Below are positions 1 through 15,500 of a DNA stretch of 64,000 bases, one piece after another. The stretch comes from Chlorella sorokiniana. Its lineage: Eukaryota; Chlorophyta; Trebouxiophyceae; Chlorellales; Chlorellaceae. Numbering within the stretch: position 1 is the first letter of the stretch; each line of letters starts with the position of its first letter. Under the pieces are notes generated by a model. The model was not told the DNA's origin and did not search any database. It was given only the letters and a program-made list of their open reading frames with translations. The stretch covers positions 3,224,001 through 3,288,000 of the forward strand of contig CP084611.1 in assembly GCA_025917655.1 (NCBI GenBank). The letters are read 5' to 3'. Position numbers and translations under genes: made by a program.

Positions 1-470
1 TCATACAGTACTACCAGAACGCCATCCCCAAATGACCCGGCCACGCACCGGCAGCAGGCCCCGGGACACTGACCCCCGCTCGCCACCCCTTCTCGCCTAA
101 CCCTGCAGTATTTCTGCATGCAGCTGTTTGCAAACACCCTTGTGACCCGGCGGGTGTATTTTGAATCCATGCCAGGCAGCAGCGCTGGCCAGGGGAGGAA
201 CAGATGTCGTTCACTTGCCAGAGGGTGCGCCGGAGGATGAGCGGGCCACGGACGCAGCCTCAGCTTCCCTGCGTGCCGCACCATTGAGTTTGTGGGAGTC
301 ATGCATACACTCCTGCCATGGCTAAGCCCTCTCTGCGCGCATAAACCACGATCTGCTCCTGGACTGGACAGGTGGACTCCACCTGTGACGTGAGCCTCGT
401 GCCAAATTTGCCATCCCAAAAGCTGCGCTCCCACCGCAAGTAGTGCTTGATATCAAATACCAACAGCACG
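1..470. other. Upstream region without a recognisable gene
   Basis: No convincing exon was found on either strand. Short open frames are present but resemble no family and lack paired splice signals. The stretch probably holds the promoter and 5' UTR of the PNPOx/FNR gene that starts at 471, and perhaps the edge of a gene outside the window. Confidence 0.4.
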
Positions 471-2903
471 ATGCCCGCCCCCGATACAACTGGGTTTGCG
501 TTCCATGAAGGAGAACTCGCTGTGCAGGCGAGGGCGGGAGTCGTCGACACGGCCGCAATGGACAGTGAGTGCTGGAATAAGCTTGAACTGTGTGGGATCG
601 CTGCAAGCCTGCACCTGGCTCGCGTACCTGTCTTGCCGGGCAGCGCCGCACGCTTACCGCCGGTTGCCGCGCCTGTGCAGGCCTGTACATTCGGCCGTAC
701 ATGCCGGAGCAGCACCGCGAGTTCTATCAAGAACAGGTTCGTTACCCGCATGTGCATGGCATAACGCGGCTGGTTGCCGATGATGGGACTTGGCGAGTCT
801 GGCGGAACTTGGGTCTGCTCCCAAGCTGCGTGCTCACCACCTCTTGCACGCCATCTCTGTGCAGAGCTTGCTGTATGTGGGGGAGAAGACGAGGAAGGCC
901 GCGTGTGGGCCAGCGTGATGGTTGGAGAGCCCGGATTCATCCGCAGCAACGGCCCCAAGCACCTGGCCGTCGCTGGCGGCGCCGCCCTGCCGTCAGGTGA
1001 TCTGGGCAGGACAGCGCTGCCACGTGAGCTGCCAGGTCTCGGTGCAGATGGGGGCCCTTCCTCACCACGGACCGTCCTGTTCAAGCTGCAGATCCCCTGA
1101 CTTTCAAGCCTGGCAGCGCGCTGGGAGGCCTGGCCATGGACCTGTCGCTGAGGCGCCGCAACCGGGTGGCGGGCACCGTCGCCGGCGTGGGCGCCGACGG
1201 CGAGCTGCAGCTGCTCTGCGAGCAAACGACGGGCAACTGTCCCAAGTACATCACGGTGAGTGTCGGGCCAGCCCTGCCTGCTTCCGCAGAGCAGAATGGG
1301 GGCCGGGTCAGCTGACGGCGGCCCTCACGCATGGCTGCAGGTGCGCAACATTCGCCTGGATGGCGCACGCCTGGCGGCCGTGCAGCGCGGCGATGCACCC
1401 CACGGCGTGCTGGACAGCAGCGGCCCTCTGGGGGAGCGGCAGCTGGCCATGGTTCGCGCAGCCGACATCTTCTTCCTGGCCACCAGCGCCCACCGGCCCG
1501 GTGCAGCGGCGGGCGGGCTGCACAGCGGCAGCAGCAGCCAGCCCCACATGGGCTGCGACGTGAGCCACCGCGGCGGCCCCCGGCTTTGTGGAGGTTGCAG
1601 AGGGCGGCCGCACCCTGCGCTGGCCGGACTACCGGGGCAACAATTTCTACATGTCTCTGGGTCAGCTGCTGCCCGGGGCCCGCGTGCTCCCTGCAGCGCA
1701 CAGCCTGGATGCTTGCACAGCGGGCCCTCGGCCCCACCATCTCACAGTCTTCTCCTCCCTCCCCCTCCTCCTGCAGGCAACATGCAGGTCAACCCCGCCG
1801 CCGGCCTGCTCTTCATCGACTGGCTGACGGGCGACGTGCTGCAGCTGAGCGGCACCGCCGAGGTCCTGTTTGACGACCGCAGCCTGCCCGGGGCCCAGCG
1901 CACAGTTCGCTTCGTCACGGCCCTGTGGCACTACGCCCCCGCCGCTCTGCCCGTCCTGCCCGCCCCCGCCGTCCAGTTCAGCCCCTACAACCCGCAGCTG
2001 CCCAGCAGCCCCGGCACCAGCGGCGGCGCAGCAGGGGATGCGGGCACGCCGGTGCTGTGCGTCGGCGCGCGTGATGAGGCCGACGGCATCAAGACCTTTG
2101 TGTTCAGGGCGCCCCCGGGCTTCTCCCACACCGCCGGCCAGTACGCCAGCTTCGACTTCCTGGGGCTGGGCAGCGGCGGGAGACCCTCAACCGCACGTGG
2201 ACCATCAGCAGCCACCCCGCCGAGACCGAGGCCCGCGGCCGCTTCTGCATCTCGGTGAAGCGGGCGGGGCTGGTGTCCAGCTGGCTGCACGACAGCCTGG
2301 CCCCGGGGCGGCCCTGCTGCTGCGCGGCGTGGGCGGCGAGTTTGTGGTCAAGCCGGGAGCACGCGGCCGCTGCTGCTGCTGGCGGGCGGCATCGGTGAGT
2401 TTGGCTGTGCCTGCGCGCGCTGTGCACGCTGCGCGCTGTTCCCGCCGGGCACCAGGGCCCCTTGCCAGCGGCGGCCCACTCATTCCCTCACCACTGGGTT
2501 GCCTGCGTGCAGGCATAACGCCCTGCGCGTCATGTTCCTGGAGGCCGTGCAGCGCGGCCTGCCCGCCGCCCTGCTCTACTCTGTGCGCCACCCCGGCGAG
2601 GCCGCCTTCCTGGCCGACCTGGCGCACCTGGCGCGGCAAGCCTCCGCTGGCGTGGCTGCAGCGCCAGACGGCGGGCCCGCGTACCGCGTGATCGCCACAG
2701 CCACGGCGGGCGGCCCCGGCAGCAGCGAGGGCTGGCGCAGCGGCCGCATCAGCGCAGCCCTGGTGCGGGAGGCGGCGGCGGAGCCCTCTGCCTGCGACGC
2801 CTACCTGTGCGGACCCGCAGCCTTCATGGAGGCGCAGGCGCGGCTGCTGGAGGGGCTGGGAGTGCAGCCCACACGCATTCACACGGAGAGCTTCAATTTC
2901 TGA
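471..2903 (+). CDS. PNPOx-like domain fused to ferredoxin-NADP reductase-like domain
   Basis: A flavin oxidoreductase with an N-terminal pyridoxamine-phosphate-oxidase-like split barrel and a C-terminal FAD/NAD(P)-binding reductase. The probable exons are 471-564, 681-736, 867-996, 1092-1255, 1341-1660, 1777-2394 and 2513-2903. Exon phases join exactly across the first four introns. Family landmarks are FHEGELAVQARAG at the start, RPYMPEQHREF, WASVMVGEPGFI, GNCPKYI and DVSHRGG, then PGFV and NNFYMSLGN. The reductase half shows GQYASF (FAD site), RTWTISS-like residues, LAGGIG (nucleotide site) and YLCGPAAFM. It ends soon after with IHTESFNF, so the [2Fe-2S] ferredoxin domain often attached in bacterial relatives is absent. 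The ATG at 471 begins the conserved N-terminus. At least five single-base frame breaks (near 1578, 2179, 2310, 2365 and 2520) interrupt the frame. The physiological substrate is unknown. Confidence 0.85.
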
Positions 2904-3355
2904 TGCAGGGTGCAGTAGGTCACGATATGCCGTGCTGTGCTCCCACATGTTGCAACCCCCAGCCATCAGGCTGCAGTCAGGGTCAGCAAGGTCACCGCCA
3001 AGAGACAAGTGGGGCTACTGTGGCAGCATTGATTGAGGCAGTCTCGCCTGAGCCGTTCCCCTCCCGCAGACTGACCGGCCCAGCACAGCAGCGGCAGCAG
3101 CCAGGAGCTGATGAATTTGCGCCAGCCCACGCACCCTCTAGTAGTACACCCCTGTTCAACTGCTCGACTCCAGCGCTGCTTGCCAAGAGTTTTGCTGGGC
3201 TCACAAAACTGAGACACCCGGTGGGGTTGTCTCTGATTGTAGAATGAAGTCAGCACGGTGCATTTGGCAGGGCACAGTCAGGGTGCCAATCAAAGGCGTA
3301 AGGGCAGGAGGTACAGGGGCAGGGGGGGGCAGCAACATGAGCATGCTGGCGCCGC

Positions 3356-6532
<3,177 letters not shown>

Positions 6533-7043
6533 AGTCTTTGTCGATGTGCTCTATCTGGCCCCTCGCGCAGCCCACACAACTATAGAGAGATCACTGATGA
6601 CAGATGCAGGGGTAGATTGTGCTCTGACAGCGGGCAGACACAACCCAATCTTGCTGCCCCACTGATGATGAGGTGGATAGGCAGTGTGGCAGTTCAGAGA
6701 ACCCTGGAAGCAGTGCTACGCAGGAACGGCCAGTGCATTTGTGATATTGAGAAGACACTTTCATGTCCCAAATGTTAGTCGATTCTAGTGGAAGGGGGCG
6801 AACGCTGCTCCGCCTGCTGCCGCGGAGCATTGGCAAGACATTGATTACTTCATAGTGTACAGGGCTGTAGAAACAGATGAAATCGACGGAGGTCGCAGCT
6901 TATGAATGTGTGAAATGGTGTGATGTTATGGAAGCGGGGGACCGCAGCAGCAGAGGCTAGGAGTACAAGCCCCGCAGCGGAGCTGCGCGGGCCGGACAGT
7001 CGCTGTCGCATGCAAGGGAGTGGGCAGGGGCCCGCTGCCCGGC
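6533..7043. other. Intergenic, GluRS 5' side / DUF482 3' side
   Basis: About 510 bases of lower GC than the flanking exons lie between two minus-strand genes. No family-like open frame was found. The stretch presumably contains the GluRS promoter and the 3' UTR of the upstream gene. Confidence 0.4.
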
Positions 7044-9393
7044 TCACGTCTGCTTGTAGGGCGAGGCCTCTTGGCGCAGCACCTCGAGCGTGAACTCCAT
7101 CTCCTCCCGCTCCTGCTCCAGGTAGCGGCGCACCACGGAGGAAGGCCGGGTGGGGCAGGTAGTGGGCGGAGAGGGTGGGGGTGGCCAGGTAGCCGCGCTG
7201 CAGCTTGTGCTCCCCCTGCGCCCCCGCCTCCACCCGGCGCAGCCCCGCTCGATGGCAAACTCCAGCGCCTGCACGCGGCGGGCGGCGGCGGGCGGTCAGG
7301 CGGTGCTTGGTTGCTTGACAGGCGCGGGACGAAGCGGCGGGGCAGCAGCCGCCACAGTGCCCTGCACATGTGCCTACCTGGTAATAGCAGAGCTGCATTC
7401 AGAGCGGGGCGGGGGAGGGGCAGGGGGCAAGGGGGCGAGCATCAGCACCACGAGCCAGGAAGACGAGCGGAGGGCGAAGCTCAGCGTGCCGGGCGCTCCA
7501 GCAGCGCTCCCCCGCAAGGCGGCCGCTCCCACCTCAAAGTGCAGGTTGGGCAGCCGGTCGCCATACGCGCAGCCCCAGTTGCGGCCAAACAGGGCGTGGC
7601 TGCCGATGAGGTTGAGCGCGCCGGCCACGGGCCGGCCGTGCCCCGGCCGCCGCCCGTCGGCCGTCTCCGCCAGCACCAGCAGCACGCGGTCTGGCAGCCG
7701 CTCCCAGCTGGTGGAAGAACTGGCGGGTGAGGTAGGGGGTGCCCCACTTGCGGTCGGTGGTGTTGCGGTAGAACGAGTAGAAGGCGTCCCAGTGGCGCGC
7801 CTCCAGCTCAGCGCCCGTCAGGCGCAGGAAGCGCAGGCCCTCCGCCGCCGCCTTCTTGCGCTCCTGCCGCAGGGAGTGCAAGCGGTGGTTTGCAAGGTTG
7901 CGGGTGCACAGCGGGGGCGTTGCGGTTGCGAGATGTGGACCAGCGCTGGCACATTCATGGCAGGGCACGCAGATCCGTGCTGGGGTGCAGCTGGCCAGGC
8001 GCATCCTGGCCTCGCTGTGCCCACCTGGCGGATGCTCTTGCGCTTGGACTGCTTGAGGGCCATGAGGAAGCTGCCCTCATCCCCGCGTCGTCAAAGCTGC
8101 TGTACATGCCCCCGCGGGGCCGCACCCTCATCCATCGTGCCGCTGTCCAGCGAATCCTGGCTGCCGGCGCTGGCCAGCAGGGCCGGGGAGGGCCTGCTGT
8201 TGGCCCAGTGGTACTGGATGCCGGTGCGCATCAGGTAGCCCCGGCCCGCCAGCTCGCCGCCCTCGTCGCCCTCCACAAAGTTGATGTGCAGCGAGCTGAC
8301 GCCAAACTGGTCGGCGATCTGTGCAATGTGTGTGGGGGAGCAGCAGCGCAGCATGCTCGGGGCTCTGCCGGCGCGCTCAGGGGTAGGCAACACCCACCGG
8401 TCAAGACAGCAAGGCTGGATCATGCTGTCACGCTGGGCTGCCCCCGCACATCCCGCATCCTGCCTCTTTGCAAACACAGAAACACCCACACCCGCACCTG
8501 CTTGAGTGCGTCGGCCAGGGCGCGGCGCACCGCCCCCGCCTGCTCCCGGGCCGCGCGAGGAGGCGGGGGCCTGTGACCGGGGTGAAGGGCACCCCCACCA
8601 GCAGCTTGGGGTAGTAGGGCTGGCCCAGCATGCGGTGGTAGGCGTTGGCCCAGGCCTGGTCGAACACGTACTCGCCGTAGGAGTGGGCCTTGAGGTACAT
8701 GGGGCGCAGCCCAGCAGCTGGCCGGTGCCGCCGTGCCGCACCAGCACATGCTGCGCCTGCCAGCCCTCGTCCCGCACCGCGCTGCGGCTGCCCTCCAGCG
8801 CCGACAAGAAGTCGTGCAGCAGGAAGGGGTTGACCTCGTCGCCCCCAGCAGCGCAGGCATCCCACTCCTCGCGCCCCACGTGCTCCATGCCGCTGGCAAT
8901 GGAAATGGTGAGCTGCAGCGGCTGCGGCGGCGGCGGCGCAGGCTGCTCCACAGGCTGCTGCGGCGCCGCTGTTTGGCTGCCTGCCTCCGCTACTGCTGTG
9001 CTTGCCCTGCTGCCGTCATCACTGCTGCAGGCACGCCAGAACCTCACATGGCGCGAGGGGCTGGCGGCTGTGGCGTGGGGCGGCACCTGCGGAAGGGCGG
9101 GACGGGAAGGTCAGAGCGCACCAGTTCGAGGGAGCAGCCAGACACAGAGGAGCACGGCGCACTGTTGAACATTCGCGTCTCAAAAAATCTGGCGCACCTG
9201 CGGAGCTAACCGGCTGCAGCGCGCAGATGCTCTCATCTCCCACGGGCCCCAGCCGCTGGAGCGCGCTGCCCTGCACAATTAGCTGTCCCAGATAGCGCTT
9301 GATCACGACAACCGCCCGCGTGTGGCAAGCCACAGCGTCAAAACCCTGCTTTCCACCCGGCGGAGCGCCACGGCATGTGGCGGCGGTCTGCAT
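7044..9393 (-). CDS. FemAB-like / DUF482 GNAT-fold acyltransferase
   Basis: A member of the DUF482 family (Pfam FemAB_like), a GNAT-fold group found in bacteria and in plants and algae. Its substrate in algae is not known. Diagnostic segments in order are EVNPFLLHDFLSALE, YLKAHSYGEYVFD, YYPKLLVGVPFTPVTG, SSLHINFVEGDE, FLMALKQSKRKSIRQER, FYRNTTDRKWGTPYLTRQFF, LNLIGSHALFGRNWG and LPNLHFE. The protein ends at EASPYKQT. The stop is at 7044-7046. The 5' end is not settled. The conserved part begins near 8930 and is open upstream to a CCGCAG acceptor at about 9087. A candidate first exon begins with an ATG at 9393 and can be joined in phase through a GTTAGC donor near 9210. Single-base breaks occur, for example around 8110 and 8700. 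Organelle targeting is possible but unproven. Confidence 0.8.
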
Positions 9394-9576
9394 GTCTACG
9401 AGTTGCGGTTTAAAGCTGCTGCATGCTCCGTGGTTTCCCCATTAAATGCCTTTCGTATGCGATTCCGCAGGACAATGGGGCAGCACGGTGCCAGGCAGCA
9501 CCAAAAATTCAGGAACGGTAACAAAAATCAGTGTGACGCTCGGGTTCTGCCATCGCTCGTTCAACTTCCTGTCAAG

Positions 9577-11719
9577 TCACTGGCCAGCCGTCGCCTTGGC
9601 AGCCCGCGACAGCTCCAGGCGCTGACCGCGTGCTCCCGCCAGCCATGCGGCCATGCAGCCCAGCTGCAGCGCCACCGTCAGCGCAAACACGGCGGCATAC
9701 CCCCAGCGCGAGGCCGCGAGCCAGCCCGTGAGCAGGTTGCCGCCGATGCCAACCAGGGTGCCGCACGTGTTGGTGAGTGCGAGCACCAAGCCTGCATCGC
9801 GCGGGGCCACGTCCTGTACATAGCTGTGGAAGCCAGAGTAGGAGCAGCCTTGGAAAGCCACCGCGGCGGTCATCGCCGCCACCGCCACCATCGGCGCCAG
9901 CTGCACGCCTGGCACAGCCAAGGGCAGGAGGCTGCATGCGAGGAGGGCGGCAAAGCAGGAAGCATTCGTGACAATCGCTGGGCACGGGGCTGCTGCTGCT
10001 GCAGTGTCCATCGTAGCCAAGCACCCTCACCACACCTGAAAGCGGTGCCGCCGCACGCCAGCATTTGCATTGTGCGGCGCACGCGCAGCGAGCTCCAGCC
10101 ATGCCTCGCCTGCAGCCCATCTGCCGCGGTGCCTGCCACCATCGACACCGAAGCGGTGGCCTGCACGGCAACAGACGGCGCGGATTGTCAATCAGTGCCC
10201 CTGCCGGCTTGTTGGCGGCGGCAGGCTCCAGCAGCGGCCCGGCACTGAGGGGCCTGCCGGTGGCTTACCAGCCAGGGCAGCGCGCTGAACAGGCCGATGG
10301 AGGGCAGGTGGGTGAAGCCCAGGGAGGCAAGCATGGTGGGCAGCCAGGCCTGCAGGCAGCGCGGCTGGGTGAGCCTGCCTGGGGGCGCCCGAGGTGCGTG
10401 CAGGGTGCAAGCGGCAGCGGCAGCCCCGCGCACCTGCATGATGAAGAAGGACCACGAGATGATGGAGTGGGCAAAGCACAGCAGGCCCAGGTGGAGCAGC
10501 GTGTCGCGGCCTTGCCGCCACCCCCCGCCCGCCTGCCGGTGCAGGTGCCAGCGCTGGGTGGGCCCTGGCAGGTGCGGCAGGGGGCGGCTGCCGCTCGTCG
10601 GGCAGGCGCAGGCTGGCTGCTGCCGCCGCCGCCACGCCCGCCAGGCCAAACACGGAGAAGGTGGAGCTCCATCCCACGCGCTGCGCGGAGCACGGATGCG
10701 GCTGGCGGTCAGCTCTGGCTGGGTGCGCGGGCCACCAGGGCCTGCCTGGTGCGCCATCCTGCCGTGCATGCGAGGCCGCCGCCAGCTGGGACCTGCCCGC
10801 GTTTGCGGGACCCCGTCGTGCCTTCTACTGCCCCCTGTCCCTGCCTCATCCCTCCCCTCCCCCGCGCTCACCTCTGCCACCAGGGGCGCCAGCGCCAGCC
10901 CCGCCACCGTGCCCACCGAGTAGCTGCCGTACACGGCTGAGGTGTAGCGGCTGCGCCTGCTGGGGGGAACCATCGCGCGGCCAGCGCCGACGTTGCGGGC
11001 ATGATGCAGCTCTGCGCCAGGCCCATCGCCGCGCGGGCCGCCAGCAGCATGGGGAAGGGGTGGGCTGCGGCGGCCGCGCCGCTCGTCTGCCAGCAGGCCG
11101 CAGACCACAGGAAGAGGCCGGCGGCGGCCAGGTGCCCGCCGCAAAGCGGTCGGCCAGGATGCCGCACGGGATCTGCGCAAACCGCGGCGGGAGCCGAGCG
11201 CAGGCGCTGCACTGGTGTTGGAGTGTCCTGGAACTGTCCGGCACCGCCATGCGGCACGGCGCGGCCCCGCCCAGCAGGCCCACACCGACCCACCTGCCCC
11301 ACCACATAGCCCGCCAGCAGGGAGGACTGAAGCACGCCCATCTGCACCAGGCTGAGGCCCAGCTGCGCCTGGATGGGCACCGCCAGCACGGAGAAGGTGA
11401 CGCGGTGCACCGCCGCCAGCGACATCACCAGGCAGGCCAGCACCAGCGCGGTGCGAGTCTGCGCAGAGGGTGGCTGAGCCGCGATGGCACCCTCCAAAGG
11501 CGGAACCATGCCACCGTCAGCATCGCCGGCTGCCACTGCTGCCCTTGCTTCTGCACGGAAGCTGCTGCGTGCTGCACCTCCAGGGCTGTCCCGAGGCTGC
11601 AGGGACGACCACCGGCGGCGGCGGTGCCGTGGTTCCCAACTTTGAGGAACGCTCCGCCGGGGCAATCCGCCACGCCAAGCGACAGTGCATGCACTCGAGG
11701 TGCAGATGAACGACAGCAT
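9577..11719 (-). CDS. PHT4/SLC17-like anion (phosphate) transporter
   Basis: A major facilitator superfamily carrier resembling the plant PHT4 anion transporters. The start at 11719 opens an Arg/Ser-rich segment of about 75 residues that looks like a plastid transit peptide. TM1 follows (TALVLACLVMSLAAVHRVTF), then QMGVLQSSLLAGYVVGQ and IPCGILADRF, the family's loop between TM2 and TM3. Later helices include MGLAQSCIMPATSALAARWF, YSVGTVAGLALAPLVAE, HSIISWSFFIMQAWLPT and SYSGFHSYVQDVAPRDAG. The last exon carries NTCGTLVGIGGNLLTGW and ends after LSRAAKATAGQ. PHT4 members move phosphate, ascorbate or other organic anions across plastid or Golgi membranes. The substrate here is not determined. 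One-base breaks occur near 10950-10990 and near 10590. Confidence 0.85.
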
Positions 11720-12523
11720 GTTCCTCGTCGGTATACAAGCCTGCATATAGCCGCCGCTCCCCAGCCACTTGCATACCGACACCGACGAACAAAGGCTTGT
11801 TTTAGAGCATTGGGCATCTGTGAGCACGAGTCGGCATCATACACGTAAGCATCTATCAGCTCAATGGCAATTGCTAATGGCGGGCATGCGCCGGGGTGAT
11901 GCGGTCTGCGCAGTGCACGCGCTTGGACTGCACGCTGGACCAACCATTTGATCTCCAGCAGCCGAGGTCCCAGCAGCAGCTCATGATAAAGGGTAGTGCA
12001 CAGTGCTGGCATGAGAGGCAGCTCACTGCCGTCATCGTGCGCACAGAAAGCGGGACAAGCGTCTGTGCAACCACGTCGAGCTGCATCATTGAAGGAAAGC
12101 CAGCGCTTGATGCATACAGATCTCACGCAGTCACGAGCGGTGCCAATGATCATATGCTGCTTGCCAACCACGTGATCAGCCCAGATGCTGGGGATGGCTC
12201 CAACGCGGACCGTGGCAGGGCCCTGCAGGGCATGCTCCGCCTGGCGCTGCCGGCTCGCAAATCCACAGCCCATGACAGCCACACCCACAACGTCCGGTAT
12301 TTCGGCCAGATTGAGTTCTGAAGGTGGCTTTGCAGCGTCTATAGCCCACTTGGGCAGCGCGCGTTGTCTTAGCAACAAGCAGTCCCCGCCCTGTCACCGC
12401 TCGCAATCCTCAAACCCTTTTATTAGTGAAAAATCAAGGCGCTCAGGGTTGTCAACCCAGCAGCGCCACTCTCCTCGACAGCTGCCTGCGAAGCGTTTTG
12501 CCCGCCCGTCGTTGGCGGTCTTA
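11720..12523. promoter_or_regulatory. Divergent intergenic region, carrier / TPR gene
   Basis: About 800 bases separate the start of the minus-strand carrier from the start of the plus-strand TPR gene, so both promoters should lie here. GC is visibly lower than in the exons. No clear TATA box or conserved element was identified. A long minus-strand open frame crosses it but starts at TTG and overlaps the carrier's first exon. Confidence 0.35.
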
Positions 12524-15500
12524 ATGGCGGGAGTCACGCCGCCCCAGCAACCTCCAAACCGAGCCGATGATATAGAGTACCTGGCCAGCGGCTCGCTGAC
12601 CAAGCGCGGGGAGGGGGAGCGGGCAGTGGCGGCGGCGGCGGCACCCTCCCGCCGATATGTGTATCGCAAGAACGCTGACTACGACAGCCTGATCGAGGCC
12701 TGCACCCGCAAGCTGGCGGTGCATCCCAACAACGTTCGGGCCCTCATGATTCGTGCCAACAGCTACATGAAGAAGGGTGAGCGGCCGCCGAGTCATCTCC
12801 CGGCCCTCAACCGCCGCCCGGGGTGCTGCCGCCGCGCGCTCACGCCTGCCTGCCGGCGCGCTGCCCTGCGCCTGGCAGGCCTGCTGGAGGAAGCTGTGCG
12901 GGACTACAGCGTGGTGCTGGGGCGGGAGCCGGGGCATGTGGATGCGGCCTACCAGCGCGGCGCCGCCAGCCACAAGCTGGGCCGGCTGGAGCAGGCCATC
13001 TCCGACTTCTCTCTGGTGCTCAGCCTGGAGCCGGGCCATGCCAAGGCAGCGTACTCGCGTGCCGCCTGCAACAACCTGGCGGGGCGGTACGACGAGGCCA
13101 ACGGTGGGTGGGCGCGCGTGCGGCAGGCGGCAGCGCCTGCTGCCCGTCTCTGCTGCCCGCGCAGTGGCCTTGGCAGCAGGCTCAGGCCGACCATGTGTTG
13201 TTTAATGTGCACCCACATGCAGCCGACTATGAGCAGGCGCTTGCAGCAGACGCGTCACTGCCCGACCGCTGGCGGCATCGCGCCCCCGGCGGCACGCCCG
13301 GCATGCACTCCGTGGGCAGCCTGGGCAGCCTGCACGGCTCGCCAGCCACCAGCACCTGCTCGCTGCCGCCAGACGGCGCCTGCGCGGGCGGCACGCCCAG
13401 CAGCACGCCGGGCAGGGCCAGCAAGCCGCATGGCAGGAAGCCGTCGCAGGCGGAGGCCGTCCCTGCGGTGTCCCATTTCAGCATAGCGGCCGTGCTGCAA
13501 CCCCAGCCTCCCGGGACGGCACCGTCACAAGCCAGCAAGCAGCAGCCTGCAGGGGCGGCACCCCTAGCAGGTAGCACAGCCAGCCAGCGGCAACGGCCGC
13601 AGCAGCAGGCGCCTGGCCCTGCAGCGCGGCAGCCTGTGGCGATTGCCGTGGATGCCCGACGGGCCGCCCAGCGCCCTCCCGGCGACGCCACGTCGGCAGA
13701 CAGGGTGCCGGCAGGAGGCAGCAGAGCTGGCCCTTCCTTGCCCGAGGCGCGCAGCCGCCCAGCCTGCCCAGGCCCGCGCGACGACGGCTGCGCCTGCGTC
13801 CCGCTGGAGGTGCCGTCGCCGCTGCGTGGCCGGGCGCGGGCGCTGTGGGGAGCGTCAGCAGGAGCTCCAGCAGGAGGAGCGGCGTGGGGAGCAGGGGCTG
13901 ACGGCGGACGAGCACCATGCGCGTGGCTACGCCCTGCGCAAGCGGGGCGACTTTGAGGGGGCGGTACGCGAGTACAGCGCGGCCCTGGAGCTGCGGCCCC
14001 GACACTTCAAGTGTCTGTTCAACCGCGCCTTCTCGCTGGACAAGGTGTGTGTGTGTGTGTGTGTGTGTGGGGGGGGGGGGGGGCAGCAAGGGGAGGGGCT
14101 GCACCTCTGGCGCGGCTCTACCGCTGATGCGCTGCGCCTGCGCTCCGAGGAGCGCCTGCTCTGCTGCCGGCCACCTCCCCGCAGCTGGGGCGGTACGAGG
14201 CCGCGCTGCGGGACTACGAGGCCGCCCTGGCCCTGGACCCCTCCTCCTCCTACGCCCTCTATAACTCCGGCATCGTGCGCGACCGCATGGGAGACTACGC
14301 CGCAGCCGTGGCCGCCTTCTCGGCCGCCATTGACCTGGAGCCCGGCAACGCCGACTTCTTCCACGTGAGGCTGCTGTGCATGCTGTGCATGCTGTGCACG
14401 CTGCGGCAGCGAGCGCGTGCTGCGTGAGCGGCAACGGCCGCTGGGCGCTTGGGCTGCGGCCGGCCGCCATGGAGGGCTGACGCCCAGCCGCCCGCGCCCA
14501 CCCTGCCACAGAATCGCGGCTTCTCGTACCGCAAGATGGAGCGGTACGAGGAGGCCATCGCCGACTACACGCGCGCGATGCAGGTGGGTGAGGGGGCGTG
14601 GCGTGCTGCTGCATGCGTGGTGCGGTTGGCGGCGCTGAAGGCGCGGCACCAGCACGCCGCGCTGGGCGGTGCAGCAGCCTGGCGCAGCCGTGCCCAGCGG
14701 AGCCGCTGCCTGCTGCCCGCCCCTCTGCCCGCCCCCGCAGTGCAACCCCGGCCACACCAAGGCGCTGTACAACCGCGCGGTGGCGCTGGAGCGGCTGCGC
14801 CGCCACGAAGAGGCGCGCGCGACTATGGCTGCGTGCTGGCGCTGGACCCCGCCAATGCAGCCGCCCTGCAGAACAGGGGTGCCCTGCTGCTGCGCCTGGG
14901 CCGCCCCAGGGACGCGCTGGCCGACCTGGATGCCGCGCTGGCGCTGGACGGGGCGGCGGCGGCGGCATGGCATGCGCGCGGCGAGGCTCACGAGCGGCTG
15001 GGCAACGCGGATGCTGCGCTGGCCGACCTGCGGCGGTGGGTGTGGAAAGGGGGGTAGCGGCTGGATTGCAGTGGGGGGATTGAGAGGGACGGAAACCTGG
15101 CCGCCGTCCAGCGCTGGCATGCAGGGTGGGGCTCCCCCATCTGGCCCTGGCGCATTGCGGACCACCTGCCGGCCATGCGCCTGCCTACTCGCTGGTGCAG
15201 TGCGGTGGAGCTGGAGCCGGGCAGCCCCGCCCTGCTGCGCAGCCTGGGCCTGGCGCTGCGGGCGGCAGGGGCCCACCAGGAGGCGGCGGCGGCGCTGTCC
15301 CGCCTGCTGCGCCTGGCCCCGATGACGGCGGCGCGCTGCAGGCCCGCGCCTTCTGCCTGCGCAAGGCCGGCTCCTTTGCGGCGGCGGCCGACGACCTCTC
15401 CCGCCTCATCGCCCTGGGCCAGGGCAGCGTGCGCAACTACAACAGCCGCGCGTACTGCCACGCCTCGATGGGGCGCTACGCCGAGGCGGTGGCCGACTAC

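Noticed and set aside
11425-12378. A long minus-strand open frame of about 318 codons
   Set aside because: It starts at TTG, overlaps the first exon of the carrier in another frame, has no recognisable family and lies in a divergent promoter region.
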